Shown one piece after another: positions 1 to 9,000 of a DNA stretch of 64,000 bases. Numbering within the stretch: position 1 is the first letter of the stretch; each line of letters begins with the position of its first letter. Source of the stretch: Flavobacteriaceae bacterium (lineage in GTDB: Bacteria; Bacteroidota; Bacteroidia; Flavobacteriales; Flavobacteriaceae); NCBI GenBank assembly GCA_021739635.1, contig JAIPBH010000004.1, positions 180,014 to 244,013 on the forward strand. The letters are read 5' to 3'. The notes under the pieces were generated by a model. The model saw only the letters and a program-made list of their open reading frames with translations. It did not search any database and was not told the origin of the DNA. The position numbers and the translations under genes were made by a program.

Positions 1-110
1 TCTCTGGCGGTTAATTTTTTATTTTGATGTTGTTTGTCAATGCGTTTTTGTCCGCCGCCTAAATGCGCTAATTTTATTTGCTCATCAAGCTTGTTTATTT
101 TTGAATCCAT
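1..110 (-). CDS. Acyl-CoA carboxylase carboxyltransferase (PccB-like), N-terminal fragment
   Basis: Only the first 36 codons lie in the window; the gene continues past the left edge. The frame starts at an ATG whose complement is at 108-110 and reads MDSKINKLDEQIKLAHLGGG followed by a basic stretch and KLTARE. This N-terminus is characteristic of propionyl/methylcrotonyl-CoA carboxylase beta subunits, which move the carboxyl group from biotin to the acyl-CoA. Its start lies 3 bases after the biotin carboxylase stop, so it is the last visible gene of the carboxylase operon. Propionyl-CoA is a guess for the substrate, because the acyl-binding residues lie outside the window. Confidence 0.8.
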   Translation of the reverse strand, partial: MDSKINKLDEQIKLAHLGGGQKRIDKQHQNKKLTAR

Positions 111-113
111 AGA

Positions 114-1556
114 TTATTGATTTGGTAATCGTACTAATTTTTGATCTTCCATATATTGTTTTACAGCTATTAATGCTGCAATTTTAGCTTCAGTTTCCAT
201 TTGTTGTTTTAATACTTCTGGTGAATAATATGTTTTTACAAAATGAGTATCAATATTCCCTGAGCGAAAAGCTTCATGTTCAAAAACATATTTTCCAAAC
301 GGTAACGTGGTTTTTACACCTTCAATATGATAATCATAAATGGCTTTAATCATTAATTGTATGGCTTCTTCACGAGTAGTTCCGTAAGTGATTAATTTAG
401 ATAGCATGGGGTCATAATAAATAGGAATATCCATACCTTCTTCAAATCCATTATCAACTCTAATGCCTTCACCAACTGGTAGTTTGTAAGTATCAAGATG
501 ACCTACGCTTGGCAAAAAGTCGTTCAACGGGTCTTCTGCATACACACGTAATTCTAAGGCATGCCCAAGTATTTTTAAATCTTCTTGTTTTATTGATAAT
601 GCTTCGCCTCTTGCTATTCGTATTTGCAGTTCGACCAAATCAACGCCAGCTATTATTTCAGAAACAGGATGTTCTACTTGCAATCTGGTATTCATTTCTA
701 AAAAATAGAAATTATGATTGGCATCTAGTAAAAACTCAACAGTTCCAGCACCTAAATAATCACAAGATTTAGCAACTTTAATAGCAGCTTCTCCCATTTT
801 TACTCGTAATTCTGGTGTTAATACCGATGAAGGTGCTTCTTCAATTACTTTTTGATGGCGTCTTTGAATACTGCATTCACGTTCAAAAAAATGTAGAACA
901 TTACCATGACTATCTACCATGATTTGTATTTCAATATGCCTTGGCGAGGTTACATATTTTTCAATAAATACAGAGCCGTCACCAAATGCAGAGGTTGCCT
1001 CACTTATGGCGCGATTCATTTGTGACTCCAAATCGCTTTCTTTTTCAACAACTCGCATGCCTTTTCCGCCGCCACCTGCTGATGCTTTTATTAAAATAGG
1101 AAATCCTATTTCTTTTGCTATTTCTTTAGCTTTTGAAACATCTGTAATAGCTTCATCAATACCAGGAACCATAGGAATATTATAGTGTTTAACAGCGTCT
1201 TTAGCAGCTAACTTACTTCCCATAATTTTGATTGCTTTTGAGCGTGGACCAATGAAAATAATGTTATTTTGCTCACATAATTCGGCAAATAAGGCATTTT
1301 CACTTAAAAAACCATACCCAGGATGAATGGCATCAACACCTAATTTTTTGGCGACTTCAATAATTTTATCACCTCTTAGGTAGGATTTATTAGATGGAGG
1401 TTCACCAATACATACGGCTTCATCAGCAAATTTAACATGAGGTGCGTTTCTATCTGCAGTTGAGAATACGGCAACCGTTTTAATACCCATTTTTTGAGCT
1501 GTTTTCATAACACGAATCGCTATCTCACCTCGGTTTGCAACTAATATTTTTTTCAT
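114..1556 (-). CDS. Biotin carboxylase subunit of acyl-CoA carboxylase
   Basis: This protein of 480 residues catalyses ATP-dependent carboxylation of biotin on the carrier protein encoded two genes upstream. It has the biotin carboxylase N-terminal domain (MKKILVANRGEIAIRV), the ATP-grasp glycine-rich loop GGGGKGM at residues 161-167, and the signature EMNTRLQVEHPVSE at 287-300. It is about 30 residues longer than AccC of fatty-acid synthesis, which fits the catabolic propionyl/methylcrotonyl type. It overlaps the upstream DUF1801 gene by 4 bases and is followed after 3 bases by the carboxyltransferase, so the genes are probably co-transcribed and translationally coupled. The family is certain; the exact acyl substrate is inferred. 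Confidence 0.93.
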   Translation of the reverse strand: MKKILVANRGEIAIRVMKTAQKMGIKTVAVFSTADRNAPHVKFADEAVCIGEPPSNKSYLRGDKIIEVAKKLGVDAIHPGYGFLSENALFAELCEQNNIIFIGPRSKAIKIMGSKLAAKDAVKHYNIPMVPGIDEAITDVSKAKEIAKEIGFPILIKASAGGGGKGMRVVEKESDLESQMNRAISEATSAFGDGSVFIEKYVTSPRHIEIQIMVDSHGNVLHFFERECSIQRRHQKVIEEAPSSVLTPELRVKMGEAAIKVAKSCDYLGAGTVEFLLDANHNFYFLEMNTRLQVEHPVSEIIAGVDLVELQIRIARGEALSIKQEDLKILGHALELRVYAEDPLNDFLPSVGHLDTYKLPVGEGIRVDNGFEEGMDIPIYYDPMLSKLITYGTTREEAIQLMIKAIYDYHIEGVKTTLPFGKYVFEHEAFRSGNIDTHFVKTYYSPEVLKQQMETEAKIAALIAVKQYMEDQKLVRLPNQ

Positions 1557-1915
1557 TTTTTAGCGTTTTGTTCAGCAACTCGAAACGTTACTATTTTGTG
1601 GATTAAATCATAAGGTATTGGCTTGCTTAAATGGAATTGTATCGCACCTTTTGACGTATTATATGCTTTTAAATCTTCAACAAAATTTGTAATCCCTGAT
1701 GGTGCAGGGTAAAATCCAATATGATTTTTATGAACAGCAAAATGAACCATATTGCCATGTAATCTGAAGGTAGGCATAGAATAGCGAATGGCTTCGGTGG
1801 CTTCAGGTGCTGCTTGCTGAATGGTTACTCTTATTTTTTTTAAAATATTTTGAATTTCTAATGGAAACAAAACAATGTAATCATCAATAGTGTTTATGTC
1901 TTTATAGTTTTTCAT
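1553..1915 (-). CDS. DUF1801 (YdhG-like) domain protein
   Basis: This 120-residue protein matches the DUF1801/YdhG-like fold. It begins with YKDINTIDDYIVLFP, then has IRYSMPTFRLHGNMVHFAVHK in its middle and GFYPAPSGI, all characteristic of the family. Some members are called iron chaperones by similarity to frataxin-like proteins, but the function is not established. The gene overlaps both neighbours by 4 bases and sits between the biotin carrier and biotin carboxylase genes. That placement ties its translation to the carboxylase operon and suggests, without proof, a role in carboxylase assembly or metabolism. Confidence 0.8.
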   Translation of the reverse strand: MKNYKDINTIDDYIVLFPLEIQNILKKIRVTIQQAAPEATEAIRYSMPTFRLHGNMVHFAVHKNHIGFYPAPSGITNFVEDLKAYNTSKGAIQFHLSKPIPYDLIHKIVTFRVAEQNAKK

Positions 1916-2394
1916 GTTTCAAATTCAATTAATAAAGTTCCTTTGTCAACGGTATTCCCTTTTTTTACGGAAATTGATTTGATGATTCCATCACGTGGAG
2001 ACGTTAAAATATTTTCCATTTTCATTGCTTCAAGGATAAGTAAAGCATCATTTTCTTTAACAGCTTGTCCAACAGTAACACTAATTTCTAAAATTAAACC
2101 TGGCATTGGTGCCTTTATAGAATCTATATGTTTAGCTGAGCCTATTGAAAAGCCCATATCTTTTATTAATAAATCTAAAGAATTTTTTATTTTAATATCA
2201 TAGGTGTTATTGTTGACCTTTACTTGGTAAGATTTTGAATTGAAATCTGAGGTTATTATTTCAGAATTATAAGAAGTATCATGATGAAGAATATGATATT
2301 TTGAATCTGAAATTTTAATAGCATCAAGTTTTGAAATAGCTTCTGATGAAATATCTAATTCTATATTAGAATTCACATTGACTTTAAAATTCAT
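1912..2394 (-). CDS. Biotin carboxyl carrier protein of acyl-CoA carboxylase
   Basis: This 160-residue protein ends in a biotinyl/lipoyl domain. It has a proline/alanine-rich entry (IKAPMPGLI, about residue 93) and the biotinylation motif EAMKMEN, with the modified lysine at residue 125. The first 90 residues are lysine- and asparagine-rich and less conserved. Such a free-standing carrier is usual in bacteroidetal propionyl-CoA carboxylases, where biotin carboxylase and carrier are separate. It is the first gene of the leftward operon, with no gene for 126 bases upstream. I do not see a strong promoter match there. Confidence 0.92.
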   Translation of the reverse strand: MNFKVNVNSNIELDISSEAISKLDAIKISDSKYHILHHDTSYNSEIITSDFNSKSYQVKVNNNTYDIKIKNSLDLLIKDMGFSIGSAKHIDSIKAPMPGLILEISVTVGQAVKENDALLILEAMKMENILTSPRDGIIKSISVKKGNTVDKGTLLIEFET

Positions 2395-2520
2395 ATAAAC
2401 GATATTTTAGTTTACATAAATATAAAGATTTAAATACAAATGACACAGTATAAACTTAAACAAAGACCTATTAATCGTCAAGTTTAAAAGAAGAACAATA
2501 ATATGTATTAGAGAGGTATA

Positions 2521-3198
2521 TTAAAAATCGTTTAATCGACTTCTTTCTTGATGTTTTTTAATCGCTTTTTTTGATAAAATAATTCCTATAATTAAAGATA
2601 TGAAAGCACCAATCCAAATACCTGGAACAAAATCAATGAATAAGAAAAAGTCATAAGCACCATGAAATATAATGGCTAATAGTAAACCAAATAGATTTAA
2701 AACTATTTTGTTTTTAGAAAATTTAGCTTTTCCCATGTAATATCCCATTAAAATTGCAAAAGTTGCATGTGCTGGAACAGCTGTAAAAGCCCTAACTAAA
2801 GCGGTTTGGTATCCACCTTGAATTACATATGAAATATTTTCTGTAGCTGCAAAACCCATGGATACCATCACAGCATACATGATACCATCAAAAGGTTCAC
2901 TAAAGGCAGATTTAGGTTGCGCGTAGTATCTAACAATGATATATTTACTGAATTCTTCTGTTAATCCTACAACAAAAAAAGCTTTTATAAACTGTTGGAA
3001 TATGCTATAATGGTCTGGAAGTGGTAAAAAGATATTAATTATTAGGTATAAAAGAGTGGTTACAATAATACTAACAATTGCACCCAGCAGAAAGTTATAT
3101 AACAAGAGTTTTTTTGGTTCTTTTTCGTATATATCTTTTAAGTATATATAAACAATTATTATTAAAACAGGCGCAATAGCAAATAAGATTAAATTCAT
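2521..3198 (-). CDS. PrsW-family intramembrane metalloprotease-like protein
   Basis: A polytopic membrane protein of 225 residues from the ATG chosen here. An in-frame TTG lies 21 bases upstream, but starting at MNLILFAIAPVL gives a cleaner first membrane helix. The PrsW motifs are visible: EEFSK in the middle, then EPFDGIMYAV and GFAATENISY, which supply the conserved Glu, Asp and Asn residues. PrsW of Bacillus cleaves an anti-sigma factor, while bacteroidetal members mostly have unknown substrates. It follows the Nudix gene by 17 bases and is probably co-transcribed with it. No partner anti-sigma gene is adjacent. Confidence 0.82.
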   Translation of the reverse strand: MNLILFAIAPVLIIIVYIYLKDIYEKEPKKLLLYNFLLGAIVSIIVTTLLYLIINIFLPLPDHYSIFQQFIKAFFVVGLTEEFSKYIIVRYYAQPKSAFSEPFDGIMYAVMVSMGFAATENISYVIQGGYQTALVRAFTAVPAHATFAILMGYYMGKAKFSKNKIVLNLFGLLLAIIFHGAYDFFLFIDFVPGIWIGAFISLIIGIILSKKAIKKHQERSRLNDF

Positions 3199-3215
3199 AC
3201 GTAATTTGTATATAA

Positions 3216-3764
3216 TCAAAACATGTTCTTAATATGATTTAAAACCAATTCATAATATGCCTTATTACAAGGTATGAAATGATTATTTTCTCCAATATGT
3301 TTTAAAAGTTGTTCAAATAATTCAAAAGAAACCAGTTTTAAAGATTCAACTTCACCAATTTGAGGAATTAATTTTGAAATAGGTACTTGTAATTCTGCAA
3401 TATAGGTGTGATGAAATTCATTGTCTTTAATACCATTTGGGTAGGATTGAAAACATTCAAACACGCCAATTTTATGTAATTCATCAGGTGCAAGATCTAA
3501 CCCAATTTCTTCTTTAACTTCACGAATAGCAGCTTGAATTATTAATTCACCAGCATCAACATGACCAGCCACAGAAACATCCCATAATAAAGGACAAATA
3601 GACTTATTAGCATCACGTTGTGCTAAAAGGATTTCTTTATCTTTTGTATATAGCCAAACATGGGCCGTATTATGATAATAGCCCATAGCATGTATTTTAG
3701 ATTTTAAGGTTTTTTTACCAGTAAGTTTACCTTCTTTAGTAACTATGTCAATATATTCATCCAT
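3216..3764 (-). CDS. Nudix hydrolase
   Basis: A 182-residue Nudix-fold protein. The Nudix box begins at G67 (GHVDAGE) and continues to REVKEEIGL at 81-89, so it matches GX5EX7REUXEEXGU exactly. The N-terminus (DIVTKEGKLTGKK) and the sequence around LLAQRDANK with WDVSVAGHVD resemble the isopentenyl-diphosphate-isomerase-like branch. The isomerase-specific residues are not clear, so I call it only a Nudix hydrolase acting on an unknown nucleoside-diphosphate-linked substrate. It lies between an M42 peptidase, with a hairpin in the gap, and a PrsW-like gene on the same strand. Confidence 0.88.
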   Translation of the reverse strand: MDEYIDIVTKEGKLTGKKTLKSKIHAMGYYHNTAHVWLYTKDKEILLAQRDANKSICPLLWDVSVAGHVDAGELIIQAAIREVKEEIGLDLAPDELHKIGVFECFQSYPNGIKDNEFHHTYIAELQVPISKLIPQIGEVESLKLVSFELFEQLLKHIGENNHFIPCNKAYYELVLNHIKNMF

Positions 3765-3783
3765 TGGTTTTGTTTTAAATAAA

Positions 3784-3805
3784 GATTCCTGCCTAAGCAG
3801 GAATC
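3784..3805 (-). terminator. Perfect hairpin after the M42 peptidase gene
   Basis: A 9-base perfect inverted repeat (GATTCCTGC / GCAGGAATC) with a 4-base loop lies 11 bases beyond the M42 stop codon. In the leftward transcript it is followed by TTTATTT, so it may act as a weak intrinsic terminator. The stem also resembles a small palindromic repeat that I remember from intergenic regions of other flavobacteria. That second reading is from memory and unverified. Confidence 0.55.
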
Positions 3806-3815
3806 AAATCAGTCT

Positions 3816-4904
3816 TTATTTAAAATAGCTAAATGTTTCGCCTTCTTTTATATTTAGAAGCGATTCATAAATTAATTTAATCACGTTTTCTACATCATCT
3901 CTATGAACCATTTCAACTGTGGTATGCATATAGCGTAATGGCAATGAAATTAATGCAGATGCCACACCACCATTGCTATAAGCAAAAGCATCGGTATCGG
4001 TTCCGGTAGCACGAGATAAAGCATTGCGCTGAAAAGGAATTTTTTTAGCGTCTGCAGTATCAGTAATTAAATCTCTTAATTTCTGTTGTACTGCAGGAGC
4101 ATACGCTATAACAGGACCTTTACCCATTTCTAAATCACCTTGAATTTTCTTTTCAATCATAGGTGTTGTGGTGTCATGAGTTACATCTGTTACAATAGCC
4201 ACATGAGGTTTTATGCGTTGTGTAATCATTTCGGCACCACGTAATCCTATTTCTTCTTGTACTGAGTTGGTAATGTATAAACCGAAAGGGAGTGTTTTTT
4301 TATTTTCATGAAGCAATCTGGCGACTTCAGCAATCATAAATCCGCCCATTCTGTTATCAAGAGCTCTACACACAAATTTGTCGCCATTTAAAATATGAAA
4401 CTCATCAGGATAGGTAATAACACAACCTACGTGTACTCCTAATTTTTCAACTTCTTCTTTGGTTTTGCAACCACAGTCAATAAAAATATTTTCTGGTTTA
4501 GGCGGTTCTTCATTACCTGTTTTACGTGTGTGTATTGCTGGCCAACCAAAAACACCTTTAATAATGCCGTTTTTAGTATGAATATTTACCACTTTACTTG
4601 GTGCTATTTGATGGTCGCTGCCACCGTTTCTAATCACATAAATTAATCCGTTATCAGAAATATAATTCACATACCATGAAATTTCATCAGCATGTCCTTC
4701 AATAACCACTTTATAGGTTGCTTTTGGATTAATAACACCAACAGCTGTTCCGTAAGTATCTGTTATAAATTCATCAACATAAGGTTTTAAATAATCCATC
4801 CATAATTTTTGTCCATCCCATTCATATCCAGTTGGAGCCGCATTATTTAAATAGGCTTCTAAAAAAGCCATTGATTTTTTGTTTAAAATAGATTTTTTTG
4901 ACAT
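3816..4904 (-). CDS. M42 family metallopeptidase (aminopeptidase)
   Basis: A 362-residue dinuclear-metal aminopeptidase of the M42 (glutamyl aminopeptidase / tetrahedral aminopeptidase) family, predicted to be cytoplasmic. Metal ligands and catalytic residues are in place: H71 and D73 in EGHADEISW, D183 in ALDNRMGG, the pair E217-E218 in QEEIGLRGA, D240 in VTDVTHD, and H327 in RYMHTTVEM. There is no signal peptide. Peptide trimming in the cytosol is the family role. The gene is transcribed leftwards from a 187-base region that it shares divergently with the ABC transporter genes. Confidence 0.93.
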   Translation of the reverse strand: MSKKSILNKKSMAFLEAYLNNAAPTGYEWDGQKLWMDYLKPYVDEFITDTYGTAVGVINPKATYKVVIEGHADEISWYVNYISDNGLIYVIRNGGSDHQIAPSKVVNIHTKNGIIKGVFGWPAIHTRKTGNEEPPKPENIFIDCGCKTKEEVEKLGVHVGCVITYPDEFHILNGDKFVCRALDNRMGGFMIAEVARLLHENKKTLPFGLYITNSVQEEIGLRGAEMITQRIKPHVAIVTDVTHDTTTPMIEKKIQGDLEMGKGPVIAYAPAVQQKLRDLITDTADAKKIPFQRNALSRATGTDTDAFAYSNGGVASALISLPLRYMHTTVEMVHRDDVENVIKLIYESLLNIKEGETFSYFK

Positions 4905-5091
4905 CTCTCAATTAATTTTTATTGAAATTATTAAAATTAAGTTATTAAAATACTAAAATCGTAATTAGCTTAAATTTCAGTAAAAATAGTATGATTTATT
5001 TAGTTTTTAGTATTGAAGTTTTAATATTTTGTAACAAAATTGACTATTTTCACACCTATTAACCAATTATTCTAATAATAAATCCAAAAGC

Positions 5092-5976
5092 ATGAAGTTA
5101 ATTATTAAAGATCTTACTAAAACGTATAACAATGGTGTAAAAGCTATTGATAATTTAAACTTAGAAATAGGAGCAGGAATGTTCGGGCTTTTGGGTCCAA
5201 ATGGTGCTGGAAAATCATCTTTAATGAGAACCATTGCTACGTTGCAAAGTCCAGATTCTGGTTCAATAACCTTTGGAGATATTAATGTTTTGGAAGATAA
5301 AATGGCTTTAAGAAAAATATTGGGTTATTTGCCACAATCATTTGGAGTCTATCCAAAAATGTCTGCCGAAGATTTGTTAGATTATTTTGCAACTTTGAAA
5401 GGCGTAAAATCAAAAAGTGATAGACAAAAACTAGTTAAAGAAGTTTTAGAAATAACCAATTTGTATGATGTAAGAAAAAAAGATGTGGCAGGTTATTCTG
5501 GCGGAATGAAGCAACGTTTTGGTATTGCTCAATTACTATTAAATAATCCTAAGTTAATTATTGTTGATGAGCCTACAGCTGGTTTAGATCCTGCTGAACG
5601 CAATAGATTTTTAAATGTTTTAAGAGAAGTTGGAACCAATTGTACAGTCATTTTTTCTACTCATATTGTTGATGATGTGAAAGAATTATGTCATGAAATG
5701 GCCATTTTAAATGGCGGCCAAATTTTAAAACATACCACGCCAACTGCAGCTACCGAAGAAATTAAAGGACAAATCTGGACTAAAATTATTGAGCGTGATG
5801 CGTTAGAATCTATGGAAGCTGCTTATAAAGTGCTTTCATCAAATTACAATCAAGACAACACGCTGAATATTAGAGTACATGCATTAGAAAAACCAGCAGA
5901 AGATTTTAAAGCTTCCAATCCGCAATTAGATGACGTGTATTTTATTGCATTGAAAGAAGAACCCATTCTTTCCTAA
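5092..5976 (+). CDS. ABC transporter ATP-binding protein
   Basis: A 294-residue ABC ATPase. The Walker A motif GPNGAGKSS is at 35-43, the signature YSGGMKQRFG around 135-144, and Walker B LIIVDE at 155-160, followed by PTAGLD. The C-terminal 75 residues form an extra domain after the nucleotide-binding fold, as in many ABC-2 exporter ATPases. The next gene, 35 bases downstream on the same strand, is the ABC-2 permease fused to a peptidase, so the two very likely form one complex. The transported substrate is unknown. Confidence 0.92.
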   Translation: MKLIIKDLTKTYNNGVKAIDNLNLEIGAGMFGLLGPNGAGKSSLMRTIATLQSPDSGSITFGDINVLEDKMALRKILGYLPQSFGVYPKMSAEDLLDYFATLKGVKSKSDRQKLVKEVLEITNLYDVRKKDVAGYSGGMKQRFGIAQLLLNNPKLIIVDEPTAGLDPAERNRFLNVLREVGTNCTVIFSTHIVDDVKELCHEMAILNGGQILKHTTPTAATEEIKGQIWTKIIERDALESMEAAYKVLSSNYNQDNTLNIRVHALEKPAEDFKASNPQLDDVYFIALKEEPILS

Positions 5977-6011
5977 TAATTGCAATATTTTTCTAACCAA
6001 AAAAAACACAC

Positions 6012-9000
6012 ATGTTTTCTACTATATACTTTCACGAATTAAAATATTGGTTTAAAAAACCAGCTTTTTATATTTACATGGCGATTTTTTTAATATTGTC
6101 ATTATTTCTTTCAGCCAGTTCTGCAGGAATTTTTGATTTTCTAACCGTTTCAACGGGTTCTTCAAAAATTGTAAACTCTCCAATGGGCGTAATTGGTTTG
6201 TTTAATGGCTTAACAACGTTTATTTTCTTTTTGTTTCCTTCTATAATTGGAGCAACAATTTATAGAGATTACAAAAGTGAAATGCATACAATTTTATATT
6301 CCTATCCATTTTCAAAGGCTCATTATTTATTTGCAAAGTTTTTTTCTGGAATAACCATTGTTACCATCATTACATTGGTTATTGGACTTGGAATGTTAGT
6401 AGGTTTTAGGCTGCCAGGAACAAATCAAGATATTGTTGGGCCAGTGATTTTAGAGGCGTATTTGCAAGCTTATGTTGTTTATATCATTCCCAACATATTA
6501 CTTTTTGGAGCTATTGTATTTGCCGTGGTTACATTTACAAGAAATATAGCAGCAGGATTTATAACAATAGTGTTGTTAATGCTGGTTCAAGGTATTGTTG
6601 CCAATTTATTGTCTGATCCTGAAAACAGACTTATTTCATCACTTTTAGATCCGTTTGGTGCTGAAGCTGCTAATTATTACACACGATATTGGACTGTTGC
6701 AGAGCAAAATGAGATGATGCTTCCAGTAAAAGGCGTTGTCATTTACAATCGATTAATTTGGTTAGGAATTGCTACCATAGTTTTTGCCTTAGTTTTTAAA
6801 TTGTTTTCGTTTAGTCAAAATGCATTAACCTTTTCATTCAGAAAAACCAAAGGAGAACGTTCTACAAAAAGCAATTTTGGTGGGATTACTCGAATTCATT
6901 TACCAAAAGTAGATTTTGATTTTTCATTCATTCAAAACTTAAAAACTACTTGGAGGTTATCAAATGTAGATTTAAAATATATTATTAAAAGCTGGCCTTT
7001 TATAAGCATTGTTCTTGTTGGACTCATTTTTATATTGATTTCTGCAACTGCTTTAGGTGAAGTGTTTGGCACAAAAACGCTGCCAGTTACATGGCAAATG
7101 CTTTTAATTCCGGGTAATAGTTTTTCATTGTTTATTAATATTTTAACGTTTTTATATGCTGGAATGTTGGTGCATAGAGGAAAACTAGATAATATGAATC
7201 ATCTTATGGATGTTACTCCAATTCCTAATTGGAGTTTATTATTATCAAAACTACTGGCCTTATTAAAAATGCAAGCATTATTGTTGTTTGTCATTATTGT
7301 TGGTGGCATGATGATTCAAATATATCATGGGTATTATGATTTTGAAATAAGTCATTATTTATATGAATTATACATACTAAATTTTATTGGTTTTGCTATT
7401 TGGGCGTTTTTATCATTGTTTATACAAATACTCATTGGTAATCCGTATTTAGGATTGTTTGTCATGTTGGTTATTTCTATTGGAATTCCGTTTTTATCAT
7501 TTGCAGGTATAGAACAGGCTATTTTTAAATATAATCAAGCTCCAGGTTTTCAATATTCAGATATGAATGGCTATGGTGCTACGTTTTCACCTTATATAAT
7601 CCATAAACTATATTGGTTTTTCTGTGGATTGATATTGTTGTGTCTTTCAGCGTTATTTTGGGTAAGAGGTATTCCTAATTCATTTAAAGAACGATTTAAT
7701 ATTGCAAAATCGCGTTTTAAAGGCTTTGTTTTGATTGGTTTTTGTATATGCGTGGTTGTTTTTTTAAGTTTAGGGTTTACTATTTTTTATGAAAACAATA
7801 TTATTAATGAGCGAACATCATCAAAAGATCAAGAAAAACGCTCAGTAACTTGGGAAAAAACATATAAAAAATATGAAAATGCTATGCAACCAAGAATTGT
7901 TTCAGTAACATGCCATGTTAATATTTTTCCAAAGGAATTAAATTTTGATGCCAATGGGTCATACATTATGGTTAATAAAACACAAGTAGCTATTGATAGT
8001 ATTTTGTTAAATTATAATGACTTTCCAAGTACTTTTGAGTTCAACAAGCCTATTGATTTAGTATCAAAAGACACTGTTTTTAATTTCAATATTTATAAAC
8101 TTAAAGAGTCTTTGTTGCCAGGCGACACATTAAAATTAAGTTTTACTGTAAGAAATGATCCAAACACGTTATTAAGAAAAAATTCACCAGTTTTATACAA
8201 TGGTACGTTTATAAATAATTTTCAATTATTTCCGTCATTAGGATATGATAGTGAAGCAGAATTGCAAGATAATGAAGTTAGAAAGAAATATAATTTACCA
8301 GAAAACGATTTAAAACCAGCACCAACAGATTCAACCGCATTACGTAATACGTATATTTCAAAAGATGCCGATTGGATTGATTTTGAAGCAACAGTAAGTA
8401 CATCTTCAGATCAAATTGCCATAGCACCAGGATATTTACAAAAGGAATGGAAAGAAGGCGATAGACGCTATTTTCATTATAAAATGGATAGTAAAATTTT
8501 AAATTTTTATGCCTTTAATTCAGCAAAATATGAAATTAAAAAAGATAAGTGGCATGATGTAAATTTAGAGATTTACTACCATAAAGGGCATGAATTTAAT
8601 TTAGATAGAATGATTGCAGGTTTAAAAGCTTCATTAGATTATAATTCAAAAAACTTCAGTCCATATCAACATAAGCAATTACGCATTGTAGAGTTTCCAA
8701 GAACTGCTGGTAGCTTTGCACAATCATTTCCAAACACCATTCCGTATTCTGAAGGCGTAGGTTTTATTGCAGATGTAGATGATACTGAAGAAGGTGGTGT
8801 AGATTACCCATTCGCCATTACAGTGCATGAAGTAGCACACCAATGGTGGGCACATCAAGTGATTGGAGCCGATGTTTTAGGAGCAACCATGTTATCAGAA
8901 AGTTTATCTGAATATGTTGCCTTAAAAGTATTAGAACATCAGCAAGGCAAATCCAAAATGCGCAAATTTTTAAAGAAAGCTTTAGACGATTATTTAACGC

